Positions 16,902-25,226 of a stretch of 64,000 bases of DNA are shown here, piece by piece. Under the pieces are notes generated by a model. The model was given only the letters and a program-made list of their open reading frames with translations. It was not told the DNA's origin and made no database searches. Every line of letters begins with the position of its first letter. The first letter of the stretch is position 1. Both the position numbers and the translations under genes were made by a program. The stretch is from assembly GCA_964631955.1 (NCBI GenBank), contig CAZWBA010000003.1:62001-126000 (forward strand), written 5' to 3'. Source of the stretch: CAMLJR01 sp964631955 (lineage in GTDB: Bacteria > Pseudomonadota > Gammaproteobacteria > Pseudomonadales > CAMLJR01).

Positions 16902-17516
16902 TCACGGATTAACCACCATCTCGATTTCAATGCGTCGATTCTGAATACGACCCGCATCAGTTTTATTGTCGGCGATCGGATAACGCGGACCATAGCCGGC
17001 GGTGCTGATTCTGGCGGCCGCAATTTCCCGACTCAGATAAGCGCCGATGCTTTGCGCGCGCTGCTCGGATAATTGCTGGTTATGTACGAAGCTGCCTGTG
17101 CTATCGGTAAAGCCCTTCACCGCAATCGCTGTTTTACCGTAGTCGCGGCCAAGCTTCACGACGCTGTCGAGCACGCCGGCAACACGCGACTGCAATTGCG
17201 AACTATTCGTCGCGAAGGCAAGGTTGGCCGGAATAATCAATTTGATTGTATTCGCGTTGCGCTGAACGCGGATCGAAGTGCCTGCAAACGTATCCCTCGA
17301 CTCCGCTTCCAGTCGTTCGGGATACGTGCCGCTATACACTTTGGGCGATGGCGGCGGCGTCTGTGGTGGCTGACTCGGCGGTACCACAATGGGCGGCGGC
17401 ACCGTTTTGGGATGTTCGGGTGTTGGCGGTTTGGGCTGATCGACCGCACAGCCCGTCATCCATAACGCTGCGGCCAACAGCACGCCAACCTTTTGCCGCC
17501 GGCTTTCATTCAACAT
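16902..17516 (-). CDS. OmpA-family outer membrane lipoprotein
   Basis: A 204-residue protein with a lipoprotein signal (lipobox MTGC, Cys at about 23), a proline-rich linker (about 28-58) that could span the gap to the cell wall, and a C-terminal OmpA peptidoglycan-binding domain (about 95-204). The domain has VKGFTDSTGS, LSEQRAQSIGAYL and the closing NRRIEIEMV, where the TD and the R residues contact diaminopimelate. It likely tethers the outer membrane to peptidoglycan. It precedes the LEA-2 lipoprotein on the same strand, touching or nearly so. Confidence 0.88.
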   Translation of the reverse strand: MLNESRRQKVGVLLAAALWMTGCAVDQPKPPTPEHPKTVPPPIVVPPSQPPQTPPPSPKVYSGTYPERLEAESRDTFAGTSIRVQRNANTIKLIIPANLAFATNSSQLQSRVAGVLDSVVKLGRDYGKTAIAVKGFTDSTGSFVHNQQLSEQRAQSIGAYLSREIAAARISTAGYGPRYPIADNKTDAGRIQNRRIEIEMVVNP

Positions 17517-17903
17517 AATTTCACCTTAATCATGAGTCCTGGAACGCGATTGCGTGACTGACCAATCTGATTTAATTCATCAACCCGCCTGGCGAATTTT
17601 TAATGTGTGACCGCAAGCGGTGCCATAAGTGCGGATGAGTCGAATACCGAAGCCGGTCGCCGCGCGAACCCTGACGCAAATCGGTGCCATCCGATATTCA
17701 CTCAGGCGTTACGCATAAAGCAAGCGCACCACCTATTCAGTGCAGGTTCATCTGTCGAAGGCTAATCTTTGGCCAGCATCGGGATTCCGCCGTGCTTAAT
17801 AAGCTGTATCCCGCACATTCGGTGGTAGCATACGGCGAATACGAATCGATGTTGTTCACGCAGCGGAAGCCCTTATCAACTCCGACGGGAATTATTTGCT
17901 GAC
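17517..17903. other. Gene-free stretch between OmpA and PepSY genes
   Basis: These 387 bases lie between divergently transcribed genes and should carry both promoters. I see no convincing coding frame, strong hairpin or clear -10/-35 pair; small open frames here lack ribosome sites and family features. Confidence 0.5.
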
Positions 17904-18194
17904 ATGCGCGCTCTGAGATTTTTCGCTTTCGCCTCGGTGCTGGCCACAGCCAGTGCCGCTGCATTGGCGGAACCGCCGCATTCACGTGAGCGCGACAATC
18001 GCGCCAATGACAGGCGTGCGGTGCGCGATGTGGTCGGCGAGGTCGAACAGAATTACCGCGGCCACGTCATCGATGTGCAGCCGCCACGCAGCAATGAGGA
18101 TATGTATCGCGTGCGCGTGCTGCAGGAAGGTGGCCGCGTCAAGACGCTGCGCGTTCCGGCCAAGCGCGAACACAAATCGAATCGCGATCGGTAA
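17904..18194 (+). CDS. Exported PepSY-like small protein upstream of a PhoPQ-like pair
   Basis: A 96-residue protein with a cleavable signal (hydrophobic FFAFASVLATASAAALA, cut near ALA-EP) and a basic, charged mature part. The segment VVGEVEQNYRGHVIDVQPP ... YRVRVLQEGGRVKTLRVPA has the beta layout of a PepSY domain, common in small periplasmic proteins beside two-component systems. It lies 87 bases before the response regulator and may report envelope state to the kinase or be a regulon member. The domain call rests on pattern only. Confidence 0.7.
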   Translation: MRALRFFAFASVLATASAAALAEPPHSRERDNRANDRRAVRDVVGEVEQNYRGHVIDVQPPRSNEDMYRVRVLQEGGRVKTLRVPAKREHKSNRDR

Positions 18195-18281
18195 GTATCT
18201 GCAGCATTCAGCACAAGCATTCGAACCGCGACATCTGAAAATTCAAACAACGAAAATATTCATCAACGAAAAGATCACACG

Positions 18282-18989
18282 ATGCGATTACTGCTGGTTG
18301 AAGACGAAGCACTGCTGCGCGAACAACTCAACAAACATCTGCAAGATAATGGCTACGCCGTCGATGCCGCCGCCGACGGCAAGGAAGCGCTGTATCTCGT
18401 GGGCGAATTCAATTACGACCTCGCCGTGATCGATCTCGGCCTGCCGCTCGTCGATGGCATTACCGTCATTCGCAAAATTCGCGAACAGCAGAAGCGTTTT
18501 CCGATTCTGGTGCTCACCGCGCGCGGGCGCTGGCAGGACAAAGTCGAGGGGCTCGAAGCGGGCGGTGACGATTACGTGGTCAAGCCGTTTCACATCGAAG
18601 AAGTGCTGGCGCGCCTGAATGCATTGCTGCGTCGCAGCGGCGGCTTCGCGAGCCCGCTGCTGCAATTCGATCCGCTCGTTATCGACACCGCCAAGCAGGA
18701 GGTGACGGTGCAGGGAGCGGCGGTCGAGCTGACGGCCTTCGAATACAAGGCGCTGCTTTATCTCGCGCATCGGCACGGCCAGGTCATTTCGAAAACCGAA
18801 CTGACCGAGCATTTATACGATCAGGATTTCGATCGCGACAGCAATGTCATCGAAGTGTTCATCGGCCGTTTGCGTAAAAAGCTCGACCCTGCCCACACCC
18901 TGAATCCGATCAGCACCGTGCGCGGGCGCGGTTATCGCTTCGAGCTGCAGAACAGTTCCGAATCCGCAGGACCGGCGAACGCCGAATGA
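18282..18989 (+). CDS. PhoP-like response regulator (OmpR family)
   Basis: A 235-residue DNA-binding regulator. The receiver has acidic residues E7/D8 and phospho-acceptor D51 in VIDLGLP, and the K in VVKPFHIEEVLARL. The stretch LTARGRWQDKVEGLEAGGDDYVVKPFHIEEV matches enterobacterial PhoP very closely in pattern. The winged-helix domain (about 127-225) has LTAFEYKALLYL and the closing STVRGRGYRFE. It overlaps the kinase gene by 4 bases (ATGA), so the two are translated together. Likely signals are divalent cations, pH or antimicrobial peptides by analogy, not shown here. Confidence 0.9.
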   Translation: MRLLLVEDEALLREQLNKHLQDNGYAVDAAADGKEALYLVGEFNYDLAVIDLGLPLVDGITVIRKIREQQKRFPILVLTARGRWQDKVEGLEAGGDDYVVKPFHIEEVLARLNALLRRSGGFASPLLQFDPLVIDTAKQEVTVQGAAVELTAFEYKALLYLAHRHGQVISKTELTEHLYDQDFDRDSNVIEVFIGRLRKKLDPAHTLNPISTVRGRGYRFELQNSSESAGPANAE

Positions 18990-20464
18990 CATCGAACCGG
19001 CTGCGCGAACGCCTTCGGCAGTGGGCCGCCCGCCTGCAAACCCTTTACTCGCGAATTACCGGATACGACTATCTCGCGCACCCTGTCGCCATCGGGTTGC
19101 TGGCGCAGTTGCGCAGGATTCCCGCGCCGAATTCGATTGCGCGGCGCCTGTTGCTGGCCAGCATGATCATGCTGCCACTGTATCTGGCCAGCATCGGCTG
19201 GTTTTTATCGCGCTCATTCGAAGCAAGCCAGCACACTGCCGCACTCGAACGTTACCGCGTGCAGTTTTATGCACTGCTCGGCGCGATCGAATTCGACAGC
19301 GACGGCATCAAGATCAGCCCGCACACGGGTGATCCGCGTCTGCGCCAGATCAATTCGGGCCTGTACGCGACGATTCAACGTCCGCAGGCCGAAATTCTCT
19401 GGCAGTCGCCGTCGAGTCAGGCGCTCGAACTCAGCAAGGAATTACTCGCGAGCGACAACCCGCCGCGCGCGGGCCACGAGCGCTTCGATGCGATGTCACA
19501 GCCGGCGTCGTTTTTACGCTTTCAGTATCAGACGGTGTGGGAAAGCGAAAACGGCGAAGATATTCCGCTCGCGTTCACCATTCTCGAAGATCAGAGCACG
19601 CTGCAGGTCGAGCTGAGGGCATTCAAGCGCCAGCTCTGGCTCGGCCTGGGCAGCGCCGCGCTGCTGCTGACGATTGCGCAAACCGTGATCCTGCGCTGGG
19701 GTCTGCAGCCGTTGCGCAGACTGGCACACGATCTCACCGATCTCGAACAGGGCAAGCGCGCCGAGCTTCCCGATCACTATCCCGAGGAATTGCGGCCGCT
19801 GGCGGCCAATCTCAACCAGTTGCTCGAACGCGAGCAGAAACAGCGCGAGCGTTATCGGAATACGCTCGGCGATCTCGCGCACAGCTTGAAAACACCGCTC
19901 GCCGTGTTGCGCCAGCAAAGCGCTGCAGCGGTATCCGATCGCGCATTGCTCGAAGAACAGATTGCACGCATGGACCAGCTCATCGGCTATCAGCTTCAGC
20001 GCGCGGTAGCGAGCAGTCCGCATCGATTGCAGCAGAAAATGGTATTGCGCCCGCTCGTCGATAAACTGATTGCCACGTTCGCCAAAGTCTATTTCGACAA
20101 ACAGCCGCAGTTTCGCGCAGATATCGCGCCTGATTGCGAATGCCGCGCCGATGAAGCCGATCTGCTGGAGGTGCTCGGCAATCTGCTCGACAATGCCTGC
20201 AAGGCCTGTAAGAAAAATATCCGCATCACAGCGAGTGACAGCGAACGCTGGCTGTTGATCGTTATCGAGGATGATGGACCGGGAATTCCCGAAGAACACC
20301 GCGCGGGCATTTTGCAGCGCGGACAGCGCGCCGACACCTATCAACCCGGACAGGGTATCGGCCTCGCCGTGGTCATCGACATTCTCGATAGCTACGCGGC
20401 GGAATTCGATATCGGCAGCAGCCCGCTGGGCGGCGCGCGCTTCAGCATGCGCTGGCCGCGGTGA
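18986..20464 (+). CDS. PhoQ-like sensor histidine kinase
   Basis: A 492-residue inner-membrane kinase: first membrane helix about 54-74, periplasmic sensor about 75-215, second helix about 217-236, then HAMP-like linker, the H box LGDLAHSLKTPLAVL (phospho-acceptor H299), N box LGNLLDNACKA and ATP-lid motifs EDDGPGIP and GQGIGLAV. The H box, with HSLKTP instead of HELRTP, is typical of PhoQ. The N-terminal 50 residues before the first helix are longer than in E. coli PhoQ. The stop overlaps a GTG of the next frame, but that gene's real start is at 20494. Confidence 0.9.
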   Translation: MTSNRLRERLRQWAARLQTLYSRITGYDYLAHPVAIGLLAQLRRIPAPNSIARRLLLASMIMLPLYLASIGWFLSRSFEASQHTAALERYRVQFYALLGAIEFDSDGIKISPHTGDPRLRQINSGLYATIQRPQAEILWQSPSSQALELSKELLASDNPPRAGHERFDAMSQPASFLRFQYQTVWESENGEDIPLAFTILEDQSTLQVELRAFKRQLWLGLGSAALLLTIAQTVILRWGLQPLRRLAHDLTDLEQGKRAELPDHYPEELRPLAANLNQLLEREQKQRERYRNTLGDLAHSLKTPLAVLRQQSAAAVSDRALLEEQIARMDQLIGYQLQRAVASSPHRLQQKMVLRPLVDKLIATFAKVYFDKQPQFRADIAPDCECRADEADLLEVLGNLLDNACKACKKNIRITASDSERWLLIVIEDDGPGIPEEHRAGILQRGQRADTYQPGQGIGLAVVIDILDSYAAEFDIGSSPLGGARFSMRWPR

Positions 20465-20493
20465 TACACCCACCATTTCGAGAGAGCAACGTT

Positions 20494-21168
20494 ATGCAGA
20501 GCACGCATTTATTCCGCTTCGCTTCCTTTATTACAGCGACATTCATCGGACTGACCCTGACACTGCCGGCTCACGCAGAATTAAAGGCGACCTACCATTT
20601 ACACCAGGCGCGGGAAACGCTGGATCTGTATTACCTCGACAACGATCATCTGCGCGCCAATTACGCCGACAAACAGCAACTGGTATTGAAAGGTTCCGAA
20701 TCGTGGTTGCTGCATCGGCAAAACGGGCAATGGCTGGCCATGGATGCGAATCAGGCCGGCGCGCTGTTAAAAGCTGCTCGCGGCGAGACAATCAACACCG
20801 CCATCGGTCCTGTGCAGTTGCGCGATACGGGCCGCAAGGAAATCGTTGCGGGTTATGCAGGGCGAGTTTTTGAATTGAGCGTCGGCGATAACAAATCGGA
20901 AATCGTGCTGACCGACGATCCCGATGTGCTCGCGCTAACGAATGGCTGGCGCACACTCGCACTGAAACTGTCGGGCAGTCTCGGCGCGGAACAGAGTGCG
21001 CAACTGCAGCAGGCACTCGCGAAAATTCCGCAGCAGGGTCTGGGCGGATTATTGCGGCAGGGTGACCAGCTCAGCCTGGTTGCGGTGGAAAAACGCGCCG
21101 GTGTGCAAGGTATCGACTTTCCCGCCAACACGCAGGTCATTCCCAGATTGCAGATCCCCGGCTTTTGA
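20494..21168 (+). CDS. Exported protein of unknown function, downstream of the PhoPQ-like pair
   Basis: A 224-residue periplasmic protein with a cleavable signal ending THLTLPAHA-like (LTLPAHA-EL). The mature part is mostly beta (YHLHQARETLDLYYLDNDHLRANY; SESWLLHRQNGQWLAMD), as in small lipoprotein-localisation or DUF4412-like folds, but I do not recognise the family. The ATG at 20494 follows GAGAG by about 9 bases; a GTG at 20461 overlapping the kinase stop would put 11 polar residues before the signal. Being 29 bases after the kinase, it probably belongs to the same operon. Confidence 0.72.
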   Translation: MQSTHLFRFASFITATFIGLTLTLPAHAELKATYHLHQARETLDLYYLDNDHLRANYADKQQLVLKGSESWLLHRQNGQWLAMDANQAGALLKAARGETINTAIGPVQLRDTGRKEIVAGYAGRVFELSVGDNKSEIVLTDDPDVLALTNGWRTLALKLSGSLGAEQSAQLQQALAKIPQQGLGGLLRQGDQLSLVAVEKRAGVQGIDFPANTQVIPRLQIPGF

Positions 21169-21364
21169 AGCGCGCGGGCTGTCGACGCACACACGGCCAC
21201 GTCTGACTGCCGCACGCGAAGAAGACGCGGCGCAACCCCGTGAAACCCGAACTAGCAAGATCGGACTTCTCCGCTATTCTTGGGAAAGCATTTAAATCGA
21301 GATTGACGAATTCGCATCGCGCCGGATTCGTGTCACTTCCCTCTGCGGTCTGGAGCTCTTCCGA

Positions 21365-22216
21365 ATGAATGTCATCGTAGGCCTGGCTATTCTGTTTGGG
21401 GCCTGCTTATCGGGGTTCGTTTTATCCGGTGGCCAGCTCATGGCGCTGGTTCACCCTTTCGAACTTCTCATTATTCTCGGCTCGGCCATCGGCGCCATGT
21501 TCATCGGCAACCCGCTGCCCGTCACCATCGGCACGCTCAAGTCGATCGGGAGTTCGCTCAAAGCCTCGCCTTTCAACAAGGCGCTCTATCTCGACCTGCT
21601 CGCCCTGATGTACGACCTGTTCAACAAGATGCGCCGTGAAGGCATGCTCGCGGTCGAGGCCGATATCGACGATCCGCACGCAAGCCCGCTGTTCACCAAG
21701 TATCCCAATGTGGAAAAAATTCACGGCTCGATCGAATTCATCGTCGACTATCTGCGCGTAATGATGATCGGCAGCATCGCCGGCCACGAGCTGGAAGCGC
21801 TCATCGATGCCGAGCTCGAAACGCATCACGCCGAAGCCGGGCTGGTTCCCGCCGCCATGACCAAACTCGCCGATGGCCTGCCGGGCTTCGGTATCGTCGC
21901 CGCGGTGATGGGCATCGTCATCACGATGGGTTCCCTCGGCGGCCCGGTCGAGGAAATCGGTCATAAAGTCGCGGCGGCACTGGTCGGCACCTTCCTCGGC
22001 ATTCTGCTCGCCTACGGCGTGTTCGGCCCCATCGCCAATTTTCTGGAGCACAAGGTGCGCGATGAGGCCAAATTCTACGAATGCATCAAGGTGTCGCTGA
22101 TCGCCACACTCAACGGCGCGGCGCCGCAGATCGCGGTCGAATTCGGACGCAAGGTGCTCTTCCACGAAGTGCGCCCGAGCTATACCGAAGTCGACGAGCG
22201 CGTGCGCCAGAAGTAA
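21365..22216 (+). CDS. motA: Flagellar motor stator protein MotA
   Basis: A 283-residue inner-membrane protein with four hydrophobic segments: about 1-25, 33-50, 168-190 (LADGLPGFGIVAAVMGIVITMG) and 198-222. The big cytoplasmic loop between helices 2 and 3 carries charged residues that touch FliG. The prolines in LPGFGI and GPI and the N-terminal pattern match the proton-type MotA, rather than PomA. GGAG lies 9 bases before the ATG. It pairs with motB 38 bases downstream; no other flagellar gene is in the window, as is usual for motAB at a separate site. Confidence 0.93.
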   Translation: MNVIVGLAILFGACLSGFVLSGGQLMALVHPFELLIILGSAIGAMFIGNPLPVTIGTLKSIGSSLKASPFNKALYLDLLALMYDLFNKMRREGMLAVEADIDDPHASPLFTKYPNVEKIHGSIEFIVDYLRVMMIGSIAGHELEALIDAELETHHAEAGLVPAAMTKLADGLPGFGIVAAVMGIVITMGSLGGPVEEIGHKVAAALVGTFLGILLAYGVFGPIANFLEHKVRDEAKFYECIKVSLIATLNGAAPQIAVEFGRKVLFHEVRPSYTEVDERVRQK

Positions 22217-22254
22217 TCCAGCGTGATTTCCGGAATTAACGCGAGGCTGTCGTC

Positions 22255-23256
22255 ATGAGCACGTCGATGCAGCCGATCATCATCAAGAAGAAGAAAGGAC
22301 ACGGGCACGGCCATCACGGCGGCTCGTGGAAGGTCGCGTTTGCCGATTTCATGACAGCGATGATGGCCTTCTTCCTCCTCATGTGGCTCATGGCGGCAAC
22401 CAACGACCCCCAGAAGAAAGCGATCGCCGGCTATTTCAACGAAGTCGGCGGCGGTCTGGTCGGTCCCGGCGGCGCCAATTCGGGCGTGATTCAATTCGAC
22501 AACCCCGAAAGCTCGCCCAGCGAAATTGCACCGCCGACCATCAAGAACGAAGCGGAAGGCGGCGAAAACGAGCGCAATTCCGGCGCGGGCATCGAACAGA
22601 ACGCGATGATTCCCCTCACCGCGCAGCAGATGCGCGAGCAGTACGAAAAACAGGAAAAGGAAAATCTGCAGAAGCTCAAGGAGCAGTTGCAGGAAGAACT
22701 GAACAGGAGCGACTCGGTGCTGCGCGAGGTGCGCGATCAGATTCTGATTGATTACACCGGGCTCGGCCTGCGCGTGCAGATCGTCGACAAGGAACAACGG
22801 CCGATGTTCGATACCGGCAAGGCCAACATGAAGGAATACTCGCTGGCGGTGCTGGAAGCGCTGGCGCCATTGCTCGACAGTGTTCCCAACCGCCTCTCGA
22901 TTACGGGCCACACCGACGCCGCGAAATACGGCGACGGCGCGCTCTATTCGAACTGGGAGCTATCGGCCGACCGCGCCAACACCGCGCGCCGCGCGCTGCT
23001 CGACGGCGGTTATCCCGAAGGAAAAATTATCAACGTGCAGGGCATGGGTTCCGCCGCCCCCTTCAACACCGAAGACCCGCTGGCGCCAATCAATCGACGC
23101 ATCGCGATTCTGGTGCTGAAAAAATCGGTGGAAGAAGCGCTGCTCGGAAAAACCGGCGTGAGCAGCGAGCAAATCCTGGAAAGCGGTGCCGGTATATTGA
23201 TGAACGACAACAACACGACACCTGCCGCGCAACCCACCAATCCCGCCACCCCGTAG
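22255..23256 (+). CDS. motB: Flagellar motor stator protein MotB
   Basis: A 333-residue protein: a basic, His-rich start, one membrane helix with the proton-carrying aspartate (VAFADFMTAMMAFF, D31), a periplasmic linker with a Gln/Glu-rich coiled segment (about 120-155), and an OmpA-type peptidoglycan-binding domain (about 180-290; ITGHTDAAKYG, NRRIAILVL). With MotA it forms the stator. The stop codon TAG (23254-23256) lies inside the palindromic repeat that begins at 23253, so the repeat has set the end of the protein. Confidence 0.93.
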   Translation: MSTSMQPIIIKKKKGHGHGHHGGSWKVAFADFMTAMMAFFLLMWLMAATNDPQKKAIAGYFNEVGGGLVGPGGANSGVIQFDNPESSPSEIAPPTIKNEAEGGENERNSGAGIEQNAMIPLTAQQMREQYEKQEKENLQKLKEQLQEELNRSDSVLREVRDQILIDYTGLGLRVQIVDKEQRPMFDTGKANMKEYSLAVLEALAPLLDSVPNRLSITGHTDAAKYGDGALYSNWELSADRANTARRALLDGGYPEGKIINVQGMGSAAPFNTEDPLAPINRRIAILVLKKSVEEALLGKTGVSSEQILESGAGILMNDNNTTPAAQPTNPATP

Positions 23257-23331
23257 GGGCAGACCTGTGTGTCTGCTCTGAATTTTCAGGTGCGATCAAA
23301 TCCCGGGGCGAACACACAGGCTCGCCCCTAC
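23253..23331. repeat. Inverted pair of GTAGGGGC palindromic repeats (REP/BIME-like)
   Basis: The segment opens GTAGGGGC (23253-23260) and closes GCCCCTAC (23324-23331). Each end makes its own hairpin: GGGCAGAC/GTCTGCTC on the left, GGGGCGA/TCGCCCC on the right, with related loops (CCTGTGTGT and ACACACAGG) in opposite orientation. It lies between the convergent ends of motB and the DUF486 gene. A third copy is at 29783-29812. Repeats of this kind are spread by REP-associated (RAYT) transposases and may stabilise or end messages. Confidence 0.75.
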
Positions 23332-23347
23332 GCAAAGCGAATGATGT

Positions 23348-23701
23348 TCACGCCAGCGGCTGCCGAAACATGAAATACACCGCGCCGAGCAGACACAGCC
23401 CCGCCCATATGAAATCCATGCGAAACGGCTGCTTCATGTAAAAAATCGCAAACGGCACGAATACCGACAGCGTGATGACTTCCTGCAGGATTTTTAATTG
23501 CGACAGGCTCAGCGCGGTGTAACCGATACGGTTGGCCGGCACCTGCAGCAGGTATTCGAACAGCGCGATTCCCCAGCTCACCAGTGCCGCGATCCACCAG
23601 GCCCTGCCCTGCAAATTGCGCAGATGGGCATACCACGCGAATGTCATGAATACATTCGAACAAATCAGCAGGATCGTCGTTTGCACTATTACGGATGGCA
23701 C
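23348..23701 (-). CDS. DUF486 family small membrane protein
   Basis: A 117-residue inner-membrane protein with four hydrophobic helices, resembling half of a drug/metabolite transporter. The pattern NVFMTFAWYAHLR and LQVPANRIGY ... LKILQEVITL matches DUF486, a family with no proven substrate. It is convergent with motB across the repeat pair, and about 120 bases separate its start from the end of the DnaJ-like gene on the same strand. Confidence 0.85.
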   Translation of the reverse strand: MPSVIVQTTILLICSNVFMTFAWYAHLRNLQGRAWWIAALVSWGIALFEYLLQVPANRIGYTALSLSQLKILQEVITLSVFVPFAIFYMKQPFRMDFIWAGLCLLGAVYFMFRQPLA

Positions 23702-23818
23702 AGCTCACCTCGCTCTTGAAGAAAATTTCAATGTTCGCGTCATCCACGCACACGCAGGAAACCCGTCATTGTTGCAGCGCCGGGCTCCCGCTTTCGAGGG
23801 AGCGACGAGTTCAATTCG

Positions 23819-24436
23819 TCAGCCATTAATTTGCCGCAGAACTTCATACGCCGCGCGTACAGCAAGAAACTGCGCTGTATTGCCGCCGCGATCGGGATGA
23901 CTGGCTGCGGCAAGACGGCGATATTGCCGCTTTATCGTTTCCCAGTCGGCAGCACTGTCGAGCTGCAGGGTCGCAAGCGCTTCGCTGCGCTGATCGTGCG
24001 CGGTATAGCGCGTCCAGAAATCAGCGAGCAATTGTGCGACCGCCGCGCTATCGGTCGCGAGAAACTGCTGCCAGTCGAGATAATAAGTGCGCAGCACATC
24101 GTCGGCGTGCCCGGCGATATTTCGCCCGTTTGCATTCGCTGCCGCTTCGATGGCAATACGCAGCGGCGATATCACCAGCCATATCTGTTCGTCGTGCCAG
24201 AGCGAATCCTGCAACCGGTAGAGTGCGTTCATGATCATGAAGTGCTTTTGAAACAGTGCGAGCTGCGCGTCGTGCACCGGCTTTTCACCACGCGCACTTT
24301 TGAAATGCGCACCATCGGCTTCGATTTTTTTGAGCAATTCGTATTCGCTCATTCCCGCAGGCTGCTCGCGCAGGAGACGCAACACCACCGCCAGAAGCGG
24401 GTTCGTGTGCGGCGGCGTGGCGTCAGCGCGATTCAT
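23819..24436 (-). CDS. DNA-J related protein with C-terminal J domain
   Basis: A 205-residue cytoplasmic protein. The first 130 residues match the DNAJ-related N-terminal family (PLLAVVLRLLREQPAGMSEYELLKKIE, then LFQKHFMIMNALYRLQD). The C-terminal 55 residues form a J domain with the HPD tripeptide in ASHPDRGGN, needed to stimulate DnaK ATPase. It is a co-chaperone whose client is unknown. The start ATG at 24436 overlaps the stop of the upstream oxygenase gene as ATGA, so the two proteins are probably made together. Confidence 0.85.
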   Translation of the reverse strand: MNRADATPPHTNPLLAVVLRLLREQPAGMSEYELLKKIEADGAHFKSARGEKPVHDAQLALFQKHFMIMNALYRLQDSLWHDEQIWLVISPLRIAIEAAANANGRNIAGHADDVLRTYYLDWQQFLATDSAAVAQLLADFWTRYTAHDQRSEALATLQLDSAADWETIKRQYRRLAAASHPDRGGNTAQFLAVRAAYEVLRQING

Positions 24437-25038
24437 CGCGCGCGAAACCATCCGGAAATGCTGTAGCGATCGGATTGCGCTGGCAGCACTTCGTGCGGAA
24501 ATTCCGCGCTCAGGAAAAAGACCGCCGTACCCGCGGCTGGCGCGATGCGGGCGAGTTCGCGTTCGTCATTCCATATCGCCAGCTCGCCACCCTCGCACGA
24601 ATTCAAATACATCACGGTCGTCAACACGCGTCGTGGAAAAACCGTATCGGCCTGGTGTGCGAATGCATCGCGATGGCGACGATAGAATGCGCCCGGTGCA
24701 TAGTGCGCGTAATGCGCTTCGTAATCGCGTAAACCCAGAAACAGGCGGCGGTTGATTTCATCGCGCAATACATCCATCGCAGCGAGATATTCGCGCTGCA
24801 CGGCTACCTCCTCACCGAGCCAGAGCGTTGCATCGCGGCGCTGATCGCTCAGTGACTGGCGATCGCGTCCCACCGCTGCCGCTGCAAATTGCGCGCGTCG
24901 ATTTCGGCAATCGGCAAGCAGCGCCTGACACCGGGTCGCAGGTAAAAATTCCGGCAGTACCAGCCAGCCATCGCCGCGCAATGCGTCGACGATAACATCG
25001 AGGTGCGTTGTCATACCGGAGGAGAGTTCGGAGGGCAT
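24433..25038 (-). CDS. 2-oxoglutarate/Fe(II)-dependent dioxygenase
   Basis: A 201-residue oxygenase of the prolyl hydroxylase-like group. The iron triad is visible: H122 and D124 in YRRHRDAF, H182 in FPHEV, and the 2-oxoglutarate-binding R191 in RYSISGW. HYAPGAFYRRH and RVLTTVMYLN are typical of the SM-20/EGL-9-type fold. It probably hydroxylates a protein or peptide side chain; tight coupling to a DnaJ-like gene hints that the partner chaperone delivers or tolerates the substrate, which is inference. The start could also be the ATG at 25014; neither has a strong ribosome site. Confidence 0.85.
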   Translation of the reverse strand: MPSELSSGMTTHLDVIVDALRGDGWLVLPEFLPATRCQALLADCRNRRAQFAAAAVGRDRQSLSDQRRDATLWLGEEVAVQREYLAAMDVLRDEINRRLFLGLRDYEAHYAHYAPGAFYRRHRDAFAHQADTVFPRRVLTTVMYLNSCEGGELAIWNDERELARIAPAAGTAVFFLSAEFPHEVLPAQSDRYSISGWFRAR

Positions 25039-25226
25039 TCATTTATATCCGCGGGCGATGCTCAAAACTAGACGGTTTCACTTCGACAGGCAACCGGCCG
25101 GCACGCGCCTAGCTTTTTATTCTCCAGGTGATTTATTCTCTCGCGATCTATTCCCTGAGCGTTGTTCTTCCTCGTTCTTCGTCGAAGAGACAATGCTTCA
25201 TCATAAAAACGGCTGCCGATAACGAT

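Noticed and set aside
16846..16905. GTG start at 16905 for the LEA-2 lipoprotein
   Set aside because: The GTGA overlap with the OmpA stop is tempting, but the signal would be 36 residues with the lipobox too far in; the ATG at 16845 gives a normal lipoprotein signal.
22180..22911. A 243-codon minus-strand frame under motA/motB
   Set aside because: It is antisense to motB, which is clearly real.
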